Shown here in pieces: positions 48,688 to 56,279 of a stretch of 64,000 bases of DNA; the first letter of the stretch is position 1, and each line of letters begins with the position of its first letter. This DNA comes from CBDIDH01 sp965277595 (GTDB lineage Bacteria > Planctomycetota > Planctomycetia > Isosphaerales > Isosphaeraceae). The stretch spans positions 3,286,001 through 3,350,000 of the forward strand of contig CBDIDH010000002.1 of the NCBI GenBank assembly GCA_965277595.1, in the 5' to 3' direction. Made by a program: the position numbers and the translations under genes. Under the pieces are notes generated by a model. The model searched no databases and was not told the DNA's origin. It saw nothing but the letters and a program-made list of their open reading frames with translations.

Positions 48688-48889
48688 TGTCTTTTCCTCT
48701 CGATAGTTTGTTAACGATAAGCAATAAAGCCGCCACGATGGCTGGGATCGGGTTATCTCCATTCGCCCATGCCTGGATCGTCCGCAAAGGGCATCCGGTC
48801 TGACGGTGCATCCTCGCTTGCCAGCCATAACCGTCGCCCTCGCGTCCGAATAATCTCTGGCAGACGGCGGTGAATTCGTCGGGCTGCAT
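48680..48889 (-). CDS. helix-turn-helix protein
   Basis: 69 residues. DGYGWQARMHRQTGCPLRTI then QAWANGDNPIPAIVAALLLI: a helix-turn-helix in the same style as 25690 (RMVYYWLAGEYPVP). Overlaps its neighbour by 8 bases and is expressed leftward among late genes, so may be a repressor of its own small operon; palindromes GCATCTAATGC and GCACTAAATGC at 49262-49296 could be its operators. Confidence 0.6.
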   Translation of the reverse strand: MQPDEFTAVCQRLFGREGDGYGWQARMHRQTGCPLRTIQAWANGDNPIPAIVAALLLIVNKLSRGKDNA

Positions 48890-48891
48890 GA

Positions 48892-49206
48892 TTATGCCGC
48901 CGCAATAACGGAGGACTGGAAGCGAACAGCTACCGCCCAAGACTCGGCCTCGGCCTTCAGTTTTGCATCATGCTTCGCCTTCACGCGCTTACCGTCCTCA
49001 ATCATGGAGGCCGCTTCATGCTGACTCAACTTGGCCAAGCCATTATGCGGCACGAAGCTGTAGAAAACCGGGCCACGAGCCAGCACATAGGCGTCAGGAG
49101 CATAATCGCCCGGCGTCATGATCTTGGCGAGCACCGTTAACCCTTTCAGGAAGCCGACGTTGACCTGCTGACCGATTTCCCAATTCTGTTTGCTGTTCTT
49201 AATCAT
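48892..49206 (-). CDS. 104-residue hypothetical protein
   Basis: MIKNSKQNWEIGQQVNVGFL, then beta-rich VLARGPVFYSFVPHNGLAKL and a basic C-terminal helix. The opening W.iG..V.VGF.KGL recalls small SH3-like barrels. First gene of a leftward three-gene unit. Function unknown. Confidence 0.55.
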   Translation of the reverse strand: MIKNSKQNWEIGQQVNVGFLKGLTVLAKIMTPGDYAPDAYVLARGPVFYSFVPHNGLAKLSQHEAASMIEDGKRVKAKHDAKLKAEAESWAVAVRFQSSVIAAA

Positions 49207-49261
49207 GGCCCTTACTCCTCTTCTCGAGCCGCTTTATTGCCGCTCACAAATCTAGTTATAC

Positions 49262-49296
49262 GCATCTAATGCGGCAATGTAAAGCACTAAATGCAC
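49262..49296 (-). promoter_or_regulatory. operator-like palindrome pair
   Basis: GCAT-CTA-ATGC (49262-49272) is a perfect palindrome and GCACTAAATGC (49284-49294) an imperfect copy 22 bases on, in the A+T-rich gap between the leftward unit and the portal gene. Confidence 0.45.
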
Positions 49297-49350
49297 TATA
49301 TGGAAAATAATTCGATGATGAGGATACTCAACTGCCATGGCAGGCGCTAG

Positions 49351-50709
49351 ATGTGGCCGCTCCGCACCAAGGTCACGGCCGCCAAGCTCGCCGTAAAATA
49401 CTCGACGCTCTTCATGGGCATGGGGGCGACCCGCTGGCTTAACCGCAGCTATCTCCTGCTCGCCCAGGAAGGGTTCGAGAACAACCCGGTCGTCTATTCC
49501 TGCGTCACGAAGCTAGCCCGCGCCGCCTCCTCGGTCGACCTGCAGCTCTACGCCAAGACCAAGGCCGGGAAGATCAAGAAGATCGACCGGCACGAGATCC
49601 TCGACCTGATCGACCGGCCGAACCCGATGTGGACGGGACGGAAGTTCGTCGAGAAGATGGCCACCCAGTACCTGATCGGCGGCAACGCCTACGTCTGGGG
49701 GAACGGGGCCGACATCAAGCGGGCGAATCCCAAGCCGCCCACGGAGCTCTGGCTCCTGCCGCCGCCCCTGATGCACGTCGAGGGGACGCGCCGCAGCTTC
49801 CTGCCCGACTATTACGAATTCCGGCCCGGCACCGAGAGCCCGGTCCGCTATCCCATCGACAAGGTCACCGGCCAGTCGGTCGTCTGCCACCTGCGCACGG
49901 TCAACCCGCTCAACGAATGGCTGGGGCTGCCGCCGCTCGCCGCCGCCGCCTACGGCGTGGACATCTTCAATTCCGGGCAGGCCTGGAACAAGGCGCTCCT
50001 CCAGAACGAGGGCAGGCCCTCCGGCGCGCTCCAGATGCGGCAGGGCAAGGACGGCTTCGCCCCCACGCTCACCGACGACCAGTTCAAGCGCCTCCGCGAG
50101 GAGGTGGACAACCAATACTCGGGCCCGACCAACGCCGGCCGCCCCTTGCTGCTCGACAGCGCCCTCGAGTGGGTCCAGATGTCGCTCAGCTCGAAGGACA
50201 TGGACCACCGCGAGACCATGCTGACCAACGCACGCTTCATCGCCGCCTGCTTCGGCACGCCGCCGCAGCTCGTGAACATCCCGGGCGAGAGCACTTATTC
50301 GAATTACGAGCAGGCGACCATGGCCTACTGGGCCGACACCGTGCTGCCGTTCCTGTGCACGCTGCTGGAAGACCTCAACCGCTGGCTGCCCCCCTTATAC
50401 GGCGAGGATTGCTTCCTCTGGTACGACGAGGAGCAGATCCCGGCGCTCGAGCCGAGGCGCAAGGAGAAGTCGAACCGGATCAGCGGCTCGGTATTCATGA
50501 CGCTCAACGAGAAGCGGTCCGCGATGGGCATGGAGCCCTACAAGGAGCCCGCGCAAGTCGGGGGCGACAGCCTGTTCGTCGCCGCCAACCAGATCCCCGT
50601 CGAGATGGCGGGCGAAGTCGACCCGAACATCCACCCGGCGCTGGCGGAGGACGGGACGCAGGGGCCGGGGAAACCCGTCCCGAAGCCCGATCCGAAGCCT
50701 GCCAAGTAA
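49351..50709 (+). CDS. phage portal protein (HK97-like)
   Basis: 452 residues. FENNPVVYSCVTKLARAASS and VDLQLY are the classic opening; RHEILDLIDRPNPMWTG and LIGGNAYVWGNG, PLNEWLGLPPLAAAAYGVDI and GRPSGALQMRQG follow. It forms the dodecameric DNA-entry ring of the head and binds the terminase. A Pro/Lys-rich tail ends it. Normal length and directly before the protease as in HK97. Confidence 0.95.
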   Translation: MWPLRTKVTAAKLAVKYSTLFMGMGATRWLNRSYLLLAQEGFENNPVVYSCVTKLARAASSVDLQLYAKTKAGKIKKIDRHEILDLIDRPNPMWTGRKFVEKMATQYLIGGNAYVWGNGADIKRANPKPPTELWLLPPPLMHVEGTRRSFLPDYYEFRPGTESPVRYPIDKVTGQSVVCHLRTVNPLNEWLGLPPLAAAAYGVDIFNSGQAWNKALLQNEGRPSGALQMRQGKDGFAPTLTDDQFKRLREEVDNQYSGPTNAGRPLLLDSALEWVQMSLSSKDMDHRETMLTNARFIAACFGTPPQLVNIPGESTYSNYEQATMAYWADTVLPFLCTLLEDLNRWLPPLYGEDCFLWYDEEQIPALEPRRKEKSNRISGSVFMTLNEKRSAMGMEPYKEPAQVGGDSLFVAANQIPVEMAGEVDPNIHPALAEDGTQGPGKPVPKPDPKPAK

Positions 50710-50730
50710 TCAACAACTCACGGTAATGAC

Positions 50731-51348
50731 ATGGAAGTCAAACATTACGCCCTCGAGCTGAAGGCGGAGGCCGCATCGCGCACCGTCGAAGGCTGGGCCT
50801 CCACCTTCGGCAACGCCGACAGCGACAACGACATCATCGCCCCCGGCGCGTTCGCGGAATCCCTCAAGAACCGCAAGCCCAAGATGCTCTGGCAGCACAA
50901 GAGCCACCAGGTCATCGGCATGTGGGACCAGGCCGAGGAGACCCCCCAGGGCCTCTACGTCAAGGGCCACATCCTCGACACCACGCTCGGCAACGACGCC
51001 TACACCCTCGCCAAGGCGGGCGCGGTCGACAGCATGAGCATCGGCTTCGCCATCCAGAAATACGCGATGGATAACACGAGCGACACCCGCATCATCCAGC
51101 AGGTCGACCTGTGGGAAGTCTCCCTGGTGACCTTCCCGGCCAACGAGATGGCGAAGATCACCCGGGTGAAGAGCAAGCCCGCCGACGAGCGGGCGCTCGA
51201 GGAATACCTGCGAGAGGCAGGGTACAGCCGCGGCGAGGCCAAGGCCATCGTCGCCAAGGGCTACAAGGCGATAGCGGGTCAGCGCGAGGCTGATGGGCAG
51301 GAGCACTTCGAAGCCATCACCAACTTGTTCAACCAATTTGCATTATAG
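50731..51348 (+). CDS. HK97-type prohead protease (U35)
   Basis: 205 residues. EGWASTFGNADSDNDIIAPG, KPKMLWQHKSHQVIGMWDQA and DTTLGNDAYTLAKAGAVDSM then SIGF carry the family His (LWQH) and Ser (VDSMSIGF) catalytic pair. It cleaves the capsid's delta domain during head maturation. VDLWEVSLVTFPANEMAKIT is the closing hallmark. Sits between portal and the broken capsid gene. Confidence 0.95.
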   Translation: MEVKHYALELKAEAASRTVEGWASTFGNADSDNDIIAPGAFAESLKNRKPKMLWQHKSHQVIGMWDQAEETPQGLYVKGHILDTTLGNDAYTLAKAGAVDSMSIGFAIQKYAMDNTSDTRIIQQVDLWEVSLVTFPANEMAKITRVKSKPADERALEEYLREAGYSRGEAKAIVAKGYKAIAGQREADGQEHFEAITNLFNQFAL

Positions 51349-51355
51349 GATTTTT

Positions 51356-51468
51356 ATGACCGCAGAATTAACGAAATCGGTTGAGACCGCACTCAGCGCT
51401 TTCAATGAATACAAAGGCATGGTCGAAGGTATCAAGACCAAGCTCAACGATATCAGCCCCAAGTTAGA
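51356..51468 (+). pseudogene. major capsid protein, 5' part (split by IS)
   Basis: First 37 or so codons: MTAELTKSVETALSAFNEYK followed by a Lys/Asp-rich helix ending ISPKLD. It is the start of the capsid delta (scaffold) domain. An IS1380 element enters at 51469; reading on into it gives QA and a stop at 51484. The 3' part resumes at 53326. Confidence 0.9.
51463..51468. repeat. target-site duplication, left copy
   Basis: GTTAGA, repeated at 53320-53325 on the other side of the IS. Confidence 0.8.
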
Positions 51469-53319
51469 CCTCAAACAAGCGTAATGTGAGCCCCCATTCC
51501 TTGTCCTTTCCTACCTCGGATGGTCACGTACCTTCTCCGGGCCGGGTTCTCGTCACCCGGTTGCACACGTCCCGATCTCGATCGCTCATCACGCCACCGC
51601 CTCTCATTGGTATGGAGCCAACACGCACCGGAGCATCCCGACTCCGGCTTCAGGGTGCCGTCCGGTCAACACAACCGGCGACCGTGCAATCGCTCCACCA
51701 ACCGGAGGAATACGCCCTGCCATGGGTTCCATGACAAGAGCCGGTAGACAGTCCGCCGACTGGTCCTGACGATCTGGCAGGGCACCTGGATCATCGCCAC
51801 GCAGAACGTGCTGAACTCCATCCGAAGCAGCGACCGCTTCTCCGCCCGGTACTTCTCCGACCACCGGCCTTGCTCGGGCAGGACCAGCGCACTCCACGCC
51901 TTCAGGCTCCACGCCAGCGACGCCATCACCATGTACGCCCAGTTGCTCACCAGGTTGTCCACCGGCATCGCCAGCGCCTTCACCCCGCCTTTGAGTTGGG
52001 CGATCAGGTTTTCCTGGTCGCAACGGTCGTTGGCCAGGAAGACGATCTCTGACGACGGAGTCATGAGGTCGTTGGTGATGTAGAAGAAGTACCGGTCGGG
52101 CTCGAACAGCCACAACTGACCCTTCTCGACGATCAGCTTCTTCTTGAGCACGATCACCCGGTACGCCCTCTTGCAGGCGACCGGCCGGTACTCGAACTCG
52201 GCCACCTCCTCGCCGATCAGCTTCAGGGTGTCGAACTGCCGCTCGGAGACGATCCGCTCCTTGTGCCGCTCCCTGGTCTGGCGGGGTACGGTCTTGATCG
52301 TGTGTCGGGCCGGGCGCTCCAACTCGCTGTATTTCAGGTCGGGGAGCCGCTCGGCCAACCCCTTGAGGTTGGCCATGGCGTCGATCCCGAAGATGAACCG
52401 GGCGCCGCCTTGATCCCACCGGTCGAGGTGCTTGGTCTGGGTGAAGTCGGTGTCGCCCCGGTACGTGATCTTGCGGAACCCCGCCCGTCGGCAAAGGGCG
52501 GCGGCCTTGTCGAAGTAGACGTCGGCACGCTCGTGCGAGGGCCGGTTGCCGCTACGGTTGACCAGGAACAGGGGCTCGGCGGTGTTGGCCAGTGAGACCA
52601 CCAACGGGTGATATCCCCACACCCCGTTGTAGGAAATGTCCACCCCTTGCTTGCACCAGCCGTCGCTGGGGGCGAGCGTCCCGTCGGCGTCGATGAACGC
52701 CTCGTCGAAGAAGTCCTCAGGCTGTTCCTTCCAGGCCCGGAGCCGGACCTCATTGAAGATGTCCATCAACTGCTCGACATCACCTTCGGTGAACCGGCGG
52801 CAGAAGTCGCCTGCCGTGGTGGGGTCGGGGATGCGCTCGGCCCCCAGGGCGTCGAGGTAGACCTCGTCGTTGCGGCGGACTTCGAGGTGTTCGAGCCGCT
52901 GCCCCCCGGACAAGAGGTTGTAGGCGATATTCAGGACGTGATCACTCTCGTGATACGGCAGGTGCCGTTTCAGGAGGTGGAGTTCCTCGTCGATGTCGTG
53001 GACCAGCCCGAGCTTCTGCGCAAGGAGGTGGATGGCCCCGATGCCGCCGGGGGCGATGGCCCGGACCCGGTCGGTGATCTGGTAGTGGATGTTGGAGGCG
53101 GCCATCATCGGCTGGTGGCGTTCGACGCCGGGCCTGTTCTTGATACGGCGGAGGATTCGCCTCTTGCGTCGGTTCAACTGGCGGTGGACATTGGCGTTCA
53201 CTCGAAAACCTCCTGGCGGCGAACGATTGAGGGGTGTGAAGTACCTCGATTGTTCGCTAAAACCAGGGGGTTTTCGAGCTTCCCGGCCTCGATCAGCCTC
53301 GGATTACGCTTGGTTGAGG
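51469..53319 (-). mobile_element. IS1380-family insertion sequence
   Basis: 1851 bases flanked by GTTAGA direct repeats (51463-51468, 53320-53325). The ends are imperfect inverted repeats, left CCTCAAACAAGCGTAATG and, read on the other strand, right CCTCAACCAAGCGTAATC. A single DDE transposase fills it. The 6-bp duplication is slightly longer than the 4-5 typical for this family. The element lies inside the major capsid gene, leftward, and removal with one repeat copy restores the frame exactly, so it entered recently. Confidence 0.9.
51666..53201 (-). CDS. IS1380-family transposase
   Basis: 511 residues, intact. The segments DEAFIDADGTLAP (first catalytic Asp region), ITYRGDTDFTQT (second Asp) and NDRCDQENLIAQLKGG (the C-terminal Glu in a YREK-like position, DQEN) are those of IS1380 DDE transposases. 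A basic N-terminus (RRKRRILRRIKNRP) follows the start MNANVHRQLN. It moves only its own element. A full-length gene points to recent arrival. Codon use is like the host's, so the source is probably the host genome. Confidence 0.9.
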   Translation of the reverse strand: MNANVHRQLNRRKRRILRRIKNRPGVERHQPMMAASNIHYQITDRVRAIAPGGIGAIHLLAQKLGLVHDIDEELHLLKRHLPYHESDHVLNIAYNLLSGGQRLEHLEVRRNDEVYLDALGAERIPDPTTAGDFCRRFTEGDVEQLMDIFNEVRLRAWKEQPEDFFDEAFIDADGTLAPSDGWCKQGVDISYNGVWGYHPLVVSLANTAEPLFLVNRSGNRPSHERADVYFDKAAALCRRAGFRKITYRGDTDFTQTKHLDRWDQGGARFIFGIDAMANLKGLAERLPDLKYSELERPARHTIKTVPRQTRERHKERIVSERQFDTLKLIGEEVAEFEYRPVACKRAYRVIVLKKKLIVEKGQLWLFEPDRYFFYITNDLMTPSSEIVFLANDRCDQENLIAQLKGGVKALAMPVDNLVSNWAYMVMASLAWSLKAWSALVLPEQGRWSEKYRAEKRSLLRMEFSTFCVAMIQVPCQIVRTSRRTVYRLLSWNPWQGVFLRLVERLHGRRLC

Positions 53320-53325
53320 GTTAGA
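53320..53325. repeat. target-site duplication, right copy
   Basis: GTTAGA, identical to the left copy at 51463-51468. Confidence 0.8.
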
Positions 53326-54499
53326 TGCTTTCGATGCCGCGAAGCTCGAGAAACTCGGCAACGACATGGGTAATGCCATCGAGCTGAGCCAGAAGGCCAA
53401 CATGAAGCTGGCCGCCATGGAGAAGGAACAGGAGCAGCTCCACGCGACCCTCAACCGCCTCGGCACCTCCGGCGTCACCTCCGAGGAGAAGCTGCTCGAC
53501 CTGCGCAAGAAGTCGAAGAAGCTGTTCAACGACTTCGCCCGCGCCGACACCGGCGGCCGCCAGGTCCGCTTCGACGAATACGTCAAGGAGAAGGGCGTCG
53601 ATGACCTCGAACTCAAGGCGATGGCCGTCAACTCCGACCCCAACGGCGGCTACCTGACCACGCCCGATTTCGGCGGCATGATCCAGACCTACATCTACGA
53701 AACCTCGCCGATGCGCCAGCTGGCGACGGTCACCGAGATCGGCACCGACAGCCTCGAATACCTGCTCGACAACGACCAGGCGGCCGCCTACTGGGCCGGC
53801 GAGACGCAGACCCGTACCGTGACCGCCAACCCGACGCTCGGCAAGCTGATGATCTACGCCAACGAGCTGGTCGCCGAGCCGCAGGTGACCCAGAAGCTCC
53901 TCGACGATGCGATCATCGACGTCGAGAAATGGCTCGCCGACAAGGTCGGCCAGTACATGAGCCGCGCCGAGAACACCGCCTTCGTCGCCGGCACCGGCGT
54001 GACACAGCCCAAGGGCATCCTGAGCTACCCGAACGGCACCACCGTCTCCTCGCAGCAGATCCAGCAGGTCGTCACCGGCAACTCGACCACCTTCACCTAC
54101 GCCGGGCTGGTCAACCTGCAGGCCTCGCTCAAGGAGGACTACCAGGGCAACGCCACCTTCATGATCCAGCGCGCCAGCATCGCCAACCTGCTGACGATCA
54201 CCGACGGCATGGGACGCCCGATCTTCAACCTGACGTTCGACAAGAACTCGGGCATCGCGCAGGGCATCATGGGCCGTCCGCTGGTGTTCGGCAACGACGT
54301 CCCGGCGGTCGCCACCAACGCCCTGGCGATGATCTACGGCGACTTCCGCCGCGCCTATCAGATCGTCGACCGGATGGGCGTGCGTGTGCTCCGCGACCCG
54401 TACTCCTCGAAGCCGAACATCCTCTTCTACACGACCAAGAGGACCGGCGGCGCCGTGGTCAACTTCGAAGCAATCAAGATCGCCCAGATTCATTCGTAG
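53326..54499 (+). pseudogene. major capsid protein, 3' part (HK97 fold)
   Basis: Continues in frame from the left fragment after the IS is removed: AFDAAKLEKLGNDMGNAIEL. The delta-domain coiled coil is followed by VNSDPNGGYLTTPDFGGMIQ (the start of the mature capsid) and AAAYWAGETQTRT, with the HK97 folds downstream. The combined protein would be about 428 residues. As sequenced the gene has no promoter or start for this piece, so a mature head is not expected. A normal population could carry an uninterrupted copy. Confidence 0.9.
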
Positions 54500-54534
54500 A
54501 ATCACTAATTTAATCTATTTGAAAGGAAACTTTT

Positions 54535-54984
54535 ATGGTTGCTCATAGCGATCTCTACTACAACACCCTCATCACGGAGCTGCTGGCCCCGGCGGTGCGC
54601 ACCACCTCGGCCAACTCCGCCTCGGTCGACCTGCAGAATTACGACTCGGCGGTCATCGGCTTCAACGTCGGCGCCTCGGGCGATACCTGGTCGAACACGA
54701 CCAAGATTTGCCTCGAAGTCCAGGATTCCCCGGACAACTCGACCTGGACGGCCTGCGCGGACGCGGTCCTGACCAACTTCACCGACACGCAGGCGGTCAA
54801 CACCGGCACCGTGGCGGTGATGAACTCCAACGCCCTCGGCAGCGCGGCCTATTTCACGGGCTACATCGGCAATCAGCGCTACGTGCGCGGCGTGCTGAAC
54901 TACCAGGGCACCCACGCCACCGGCTCGCCCGTGGACGTGTTCGCCCTCGCCGGACGCCCGCGCCAAGGCAAGGTCAACCCGTAG
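54535..54984 (+). CDS. head-associated protein (decoration-like)
   Basis: 149 residues. VDLQNYDSAVIGFNVGASGD, then KICLEVQDSPDNSTWTACAD and YIGNQRYVRGVLNYQG: a beta-sandwich protein of a kind encoded just after the capsid in many phages. It probably decorates the head. TTGAAAGGAAAC precedes the start. No closer match. Confidence 0.55.
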   Translation: MVAHSDLYYNTLITELLAPAVRTTSANSASVDLQNYDSAVIGFNVGASGDTWSNTTKICLEVQDSPDNSTWTACADAVLTNFTDTQAVNTGTVAVMNSNALGSAAYFTGYIGNQRYVRGVLNYQGTHATGSPVDVFALAGRPRQGKVNP

Positions 54985-55041
54985 CCAACTCGGCGGGGCG
55001 GTCCTTATGCCGCCCCGCACACTTATAGGAGAATTATTTTT

Positions 55042-55761
55042 ATGGTCACCAGCACCACAGGAAGCAGCGTCGGCAACGAGCAGGTCAACAACCTGACCCT
55101 CACCGGGCTGCTCTACGAGTCCGCCGCCGACACGGTCACCGCCCACGCGGGCGGCGGCCAGGCCAATGCCACGGCGCTTACCGCCGAGGTCAACAAGGTC
55201 ACCACCGTCGCCACCGCGGGGGACAGCGTCATGCTCCCCGCCTCCGCGCCCGGCCTGACCATCTTCGTCATCAACGGCAGTTCCAATCCGATGCAGGTCT
55301 TCGGCGCGGGCACGGACACCATCGATGGCGTGGCGACCGGAACCGGCGTCTCCCAGATGCAGGGCTCGAGCACGATCTATTCCTGCACGACCGCGGGCGC
55401 CTGGTCGACCAACGGCATCGGCACCGGCTACGCAGGTTCCTTGCCCACCGTCTCCTCGACCAACGCGATCACGGCGCACGCCGGCGGCGGCCAGGGCTCG
55501 GCAACTCCTCTGACGACCGTCCTGAACCGCATCACCACCGTGGCCTCCGCGAACGACAGCGTCCTGCTGCCCGCCTCGGCCCCAGGTCTCCAGATCACCG
55601 TCACCAACGCCGCGGCCACCAACTCGATGAACGTGTTCCCGGCGAGCGGCGAGATCATCAACGCCCTGAGCGCCAACACGGCCTTCGGCGTGGCGGCGGG
55701 GAAGACGGCGACGTTCAGCTGCTCCGTCACCGGCCAGTGGCACTCGTTACTCAGCGCTTAA
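55042..55761 (+). CDS. duplicated beta-rich decoration-like protein
   Basis: 239 residues made of two similar halves: AHAGGGQANATALTAEVNKV.. MLPASAPGLTIFVING and again AHAGGGQGSATPLTTVLNRI.. LLPASAPGLQITVTNA, about 100 residues each. Such repeats fit head-fibre or decoration proteins. The TTATAGGAG site precedes the start. Function inferred from position only. Confidence 0.55.
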   Translation: MVTSTTGSSVGNEQVNNLTLTGLLYESAADTVTAHAGGGQANATALTAEVNKVTTVATAGDSVMLPASAPGLTIFVINGSSNPMQVFGAGTDTIDGVATGTGVSQMQGSSTIYSCTTAGAWSTNGIGTGYAGSLPTVSSTNAITAHAGGGQGSATPLTTVLNRITTVASANDSVLLPASAPGLQITVTNAAATNSMNVFPASGEIINALSANTAFGVAAGKTATFSCSVTGQWHSLLSA

Positions 55762-55775
55762 TCGAAAGGCTCCCC

Positions 55776-56015
55776 ATGCAGAAATACCGCATCCTGAAAA
55801 CCGTGCCCGGCGTCCGCCAGGGCGAATTGCACCCGTTCGTCTTCGAGAAGGACTCGGAACACCCCATCGACGACGACCTGGCCGCGCAGTTCTACGAAAT
55901 GGGCGTCATCGACAAGTGCGATGAGGAGGCCGTCGGCGAGGAGGAGAAGTCGAAGGGCGATGCCCCGTCGAACAAGGCGAAGAAAGCCGCGCCTGAGAAC
56001 AAGGCGAAGGCATGA
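55776..56015 (+). CDS. small acidic-basic virion protein
   Basis: 79 residues: MQKYRILKTVPGVRQGELHP, FVFEKDSEHPIDDDLAAQFY, then a C-terminal Lys/Glu/Ala-rich tail. The N-terminal half is a compact domain of the kind often placed after the capsid. Four-base overlap with the next gene. Confidence 0.5.
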   Translation: MQKYRILKTVPGVRQGELHPFVFEKDSEHPIDDDLAAQFYEMGVIDKCDEEAVGEEEKSKGDAPSNKAKKAAPENKAKA

Positions 56016-56275
56016 GCGACCTCTTCACGGAAGCGGCAGAAGGGCTCGACTCTCCGGCCTACAACGCCGCCGCCGTCACCCCGAGCGATTCCGTCCCCTT
56101 GGGCACCGACGCACGCAACCTGTTCGTCGGCGGCGCCGGCAACATCACGCTCATCACCTCGGGCGGCAGCACGGTCACGTTCACGGGCGTCCTCGCAGGC
56201 ACTATCCTGCCCGTCCGCACCAACCAGGTGAAGGCGACGGGCACCACGGCCACCAACATCGTGGCCATGTGGTAG
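56012..56275 (+). CDS. spike-like small beta protein (head)
   Basis: 87 residues: DSPAYNAAAVTPSDSVPLGT, DARNLFVGGAGNITLITSGG, then STVTFTGVLAGTILPVRTNQ. This VTPSD...LG..aR.LyVG..G...v.t..G..VTF..v.aG.ilPv...V pattern is a common phage family near capsid genes, a head decoration or pilot spike base. ATG overlaps the gene before. Confidence 0.65.
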   Translation: MSDLFTEAAEGLDSPAYNAAAVTPSDSVPLGTDARNLFVGGAGNITLITSGGSTVTFTGVLAGTILPVRTNQVKATGTTATNIVAMW

Positions 56276-56279
56276 CTCG

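Noticed and set aside
53321..54505. 394-residue frame opposite the capsid gene
   Set aside because: Shadow of the HK97 capsid; no start signal or family pattern.
54505..55743. 412-residue frame opposite two decoration-like genes
   Set aside because: Composition of an antisense shadow; overlaps two spaced real genes.
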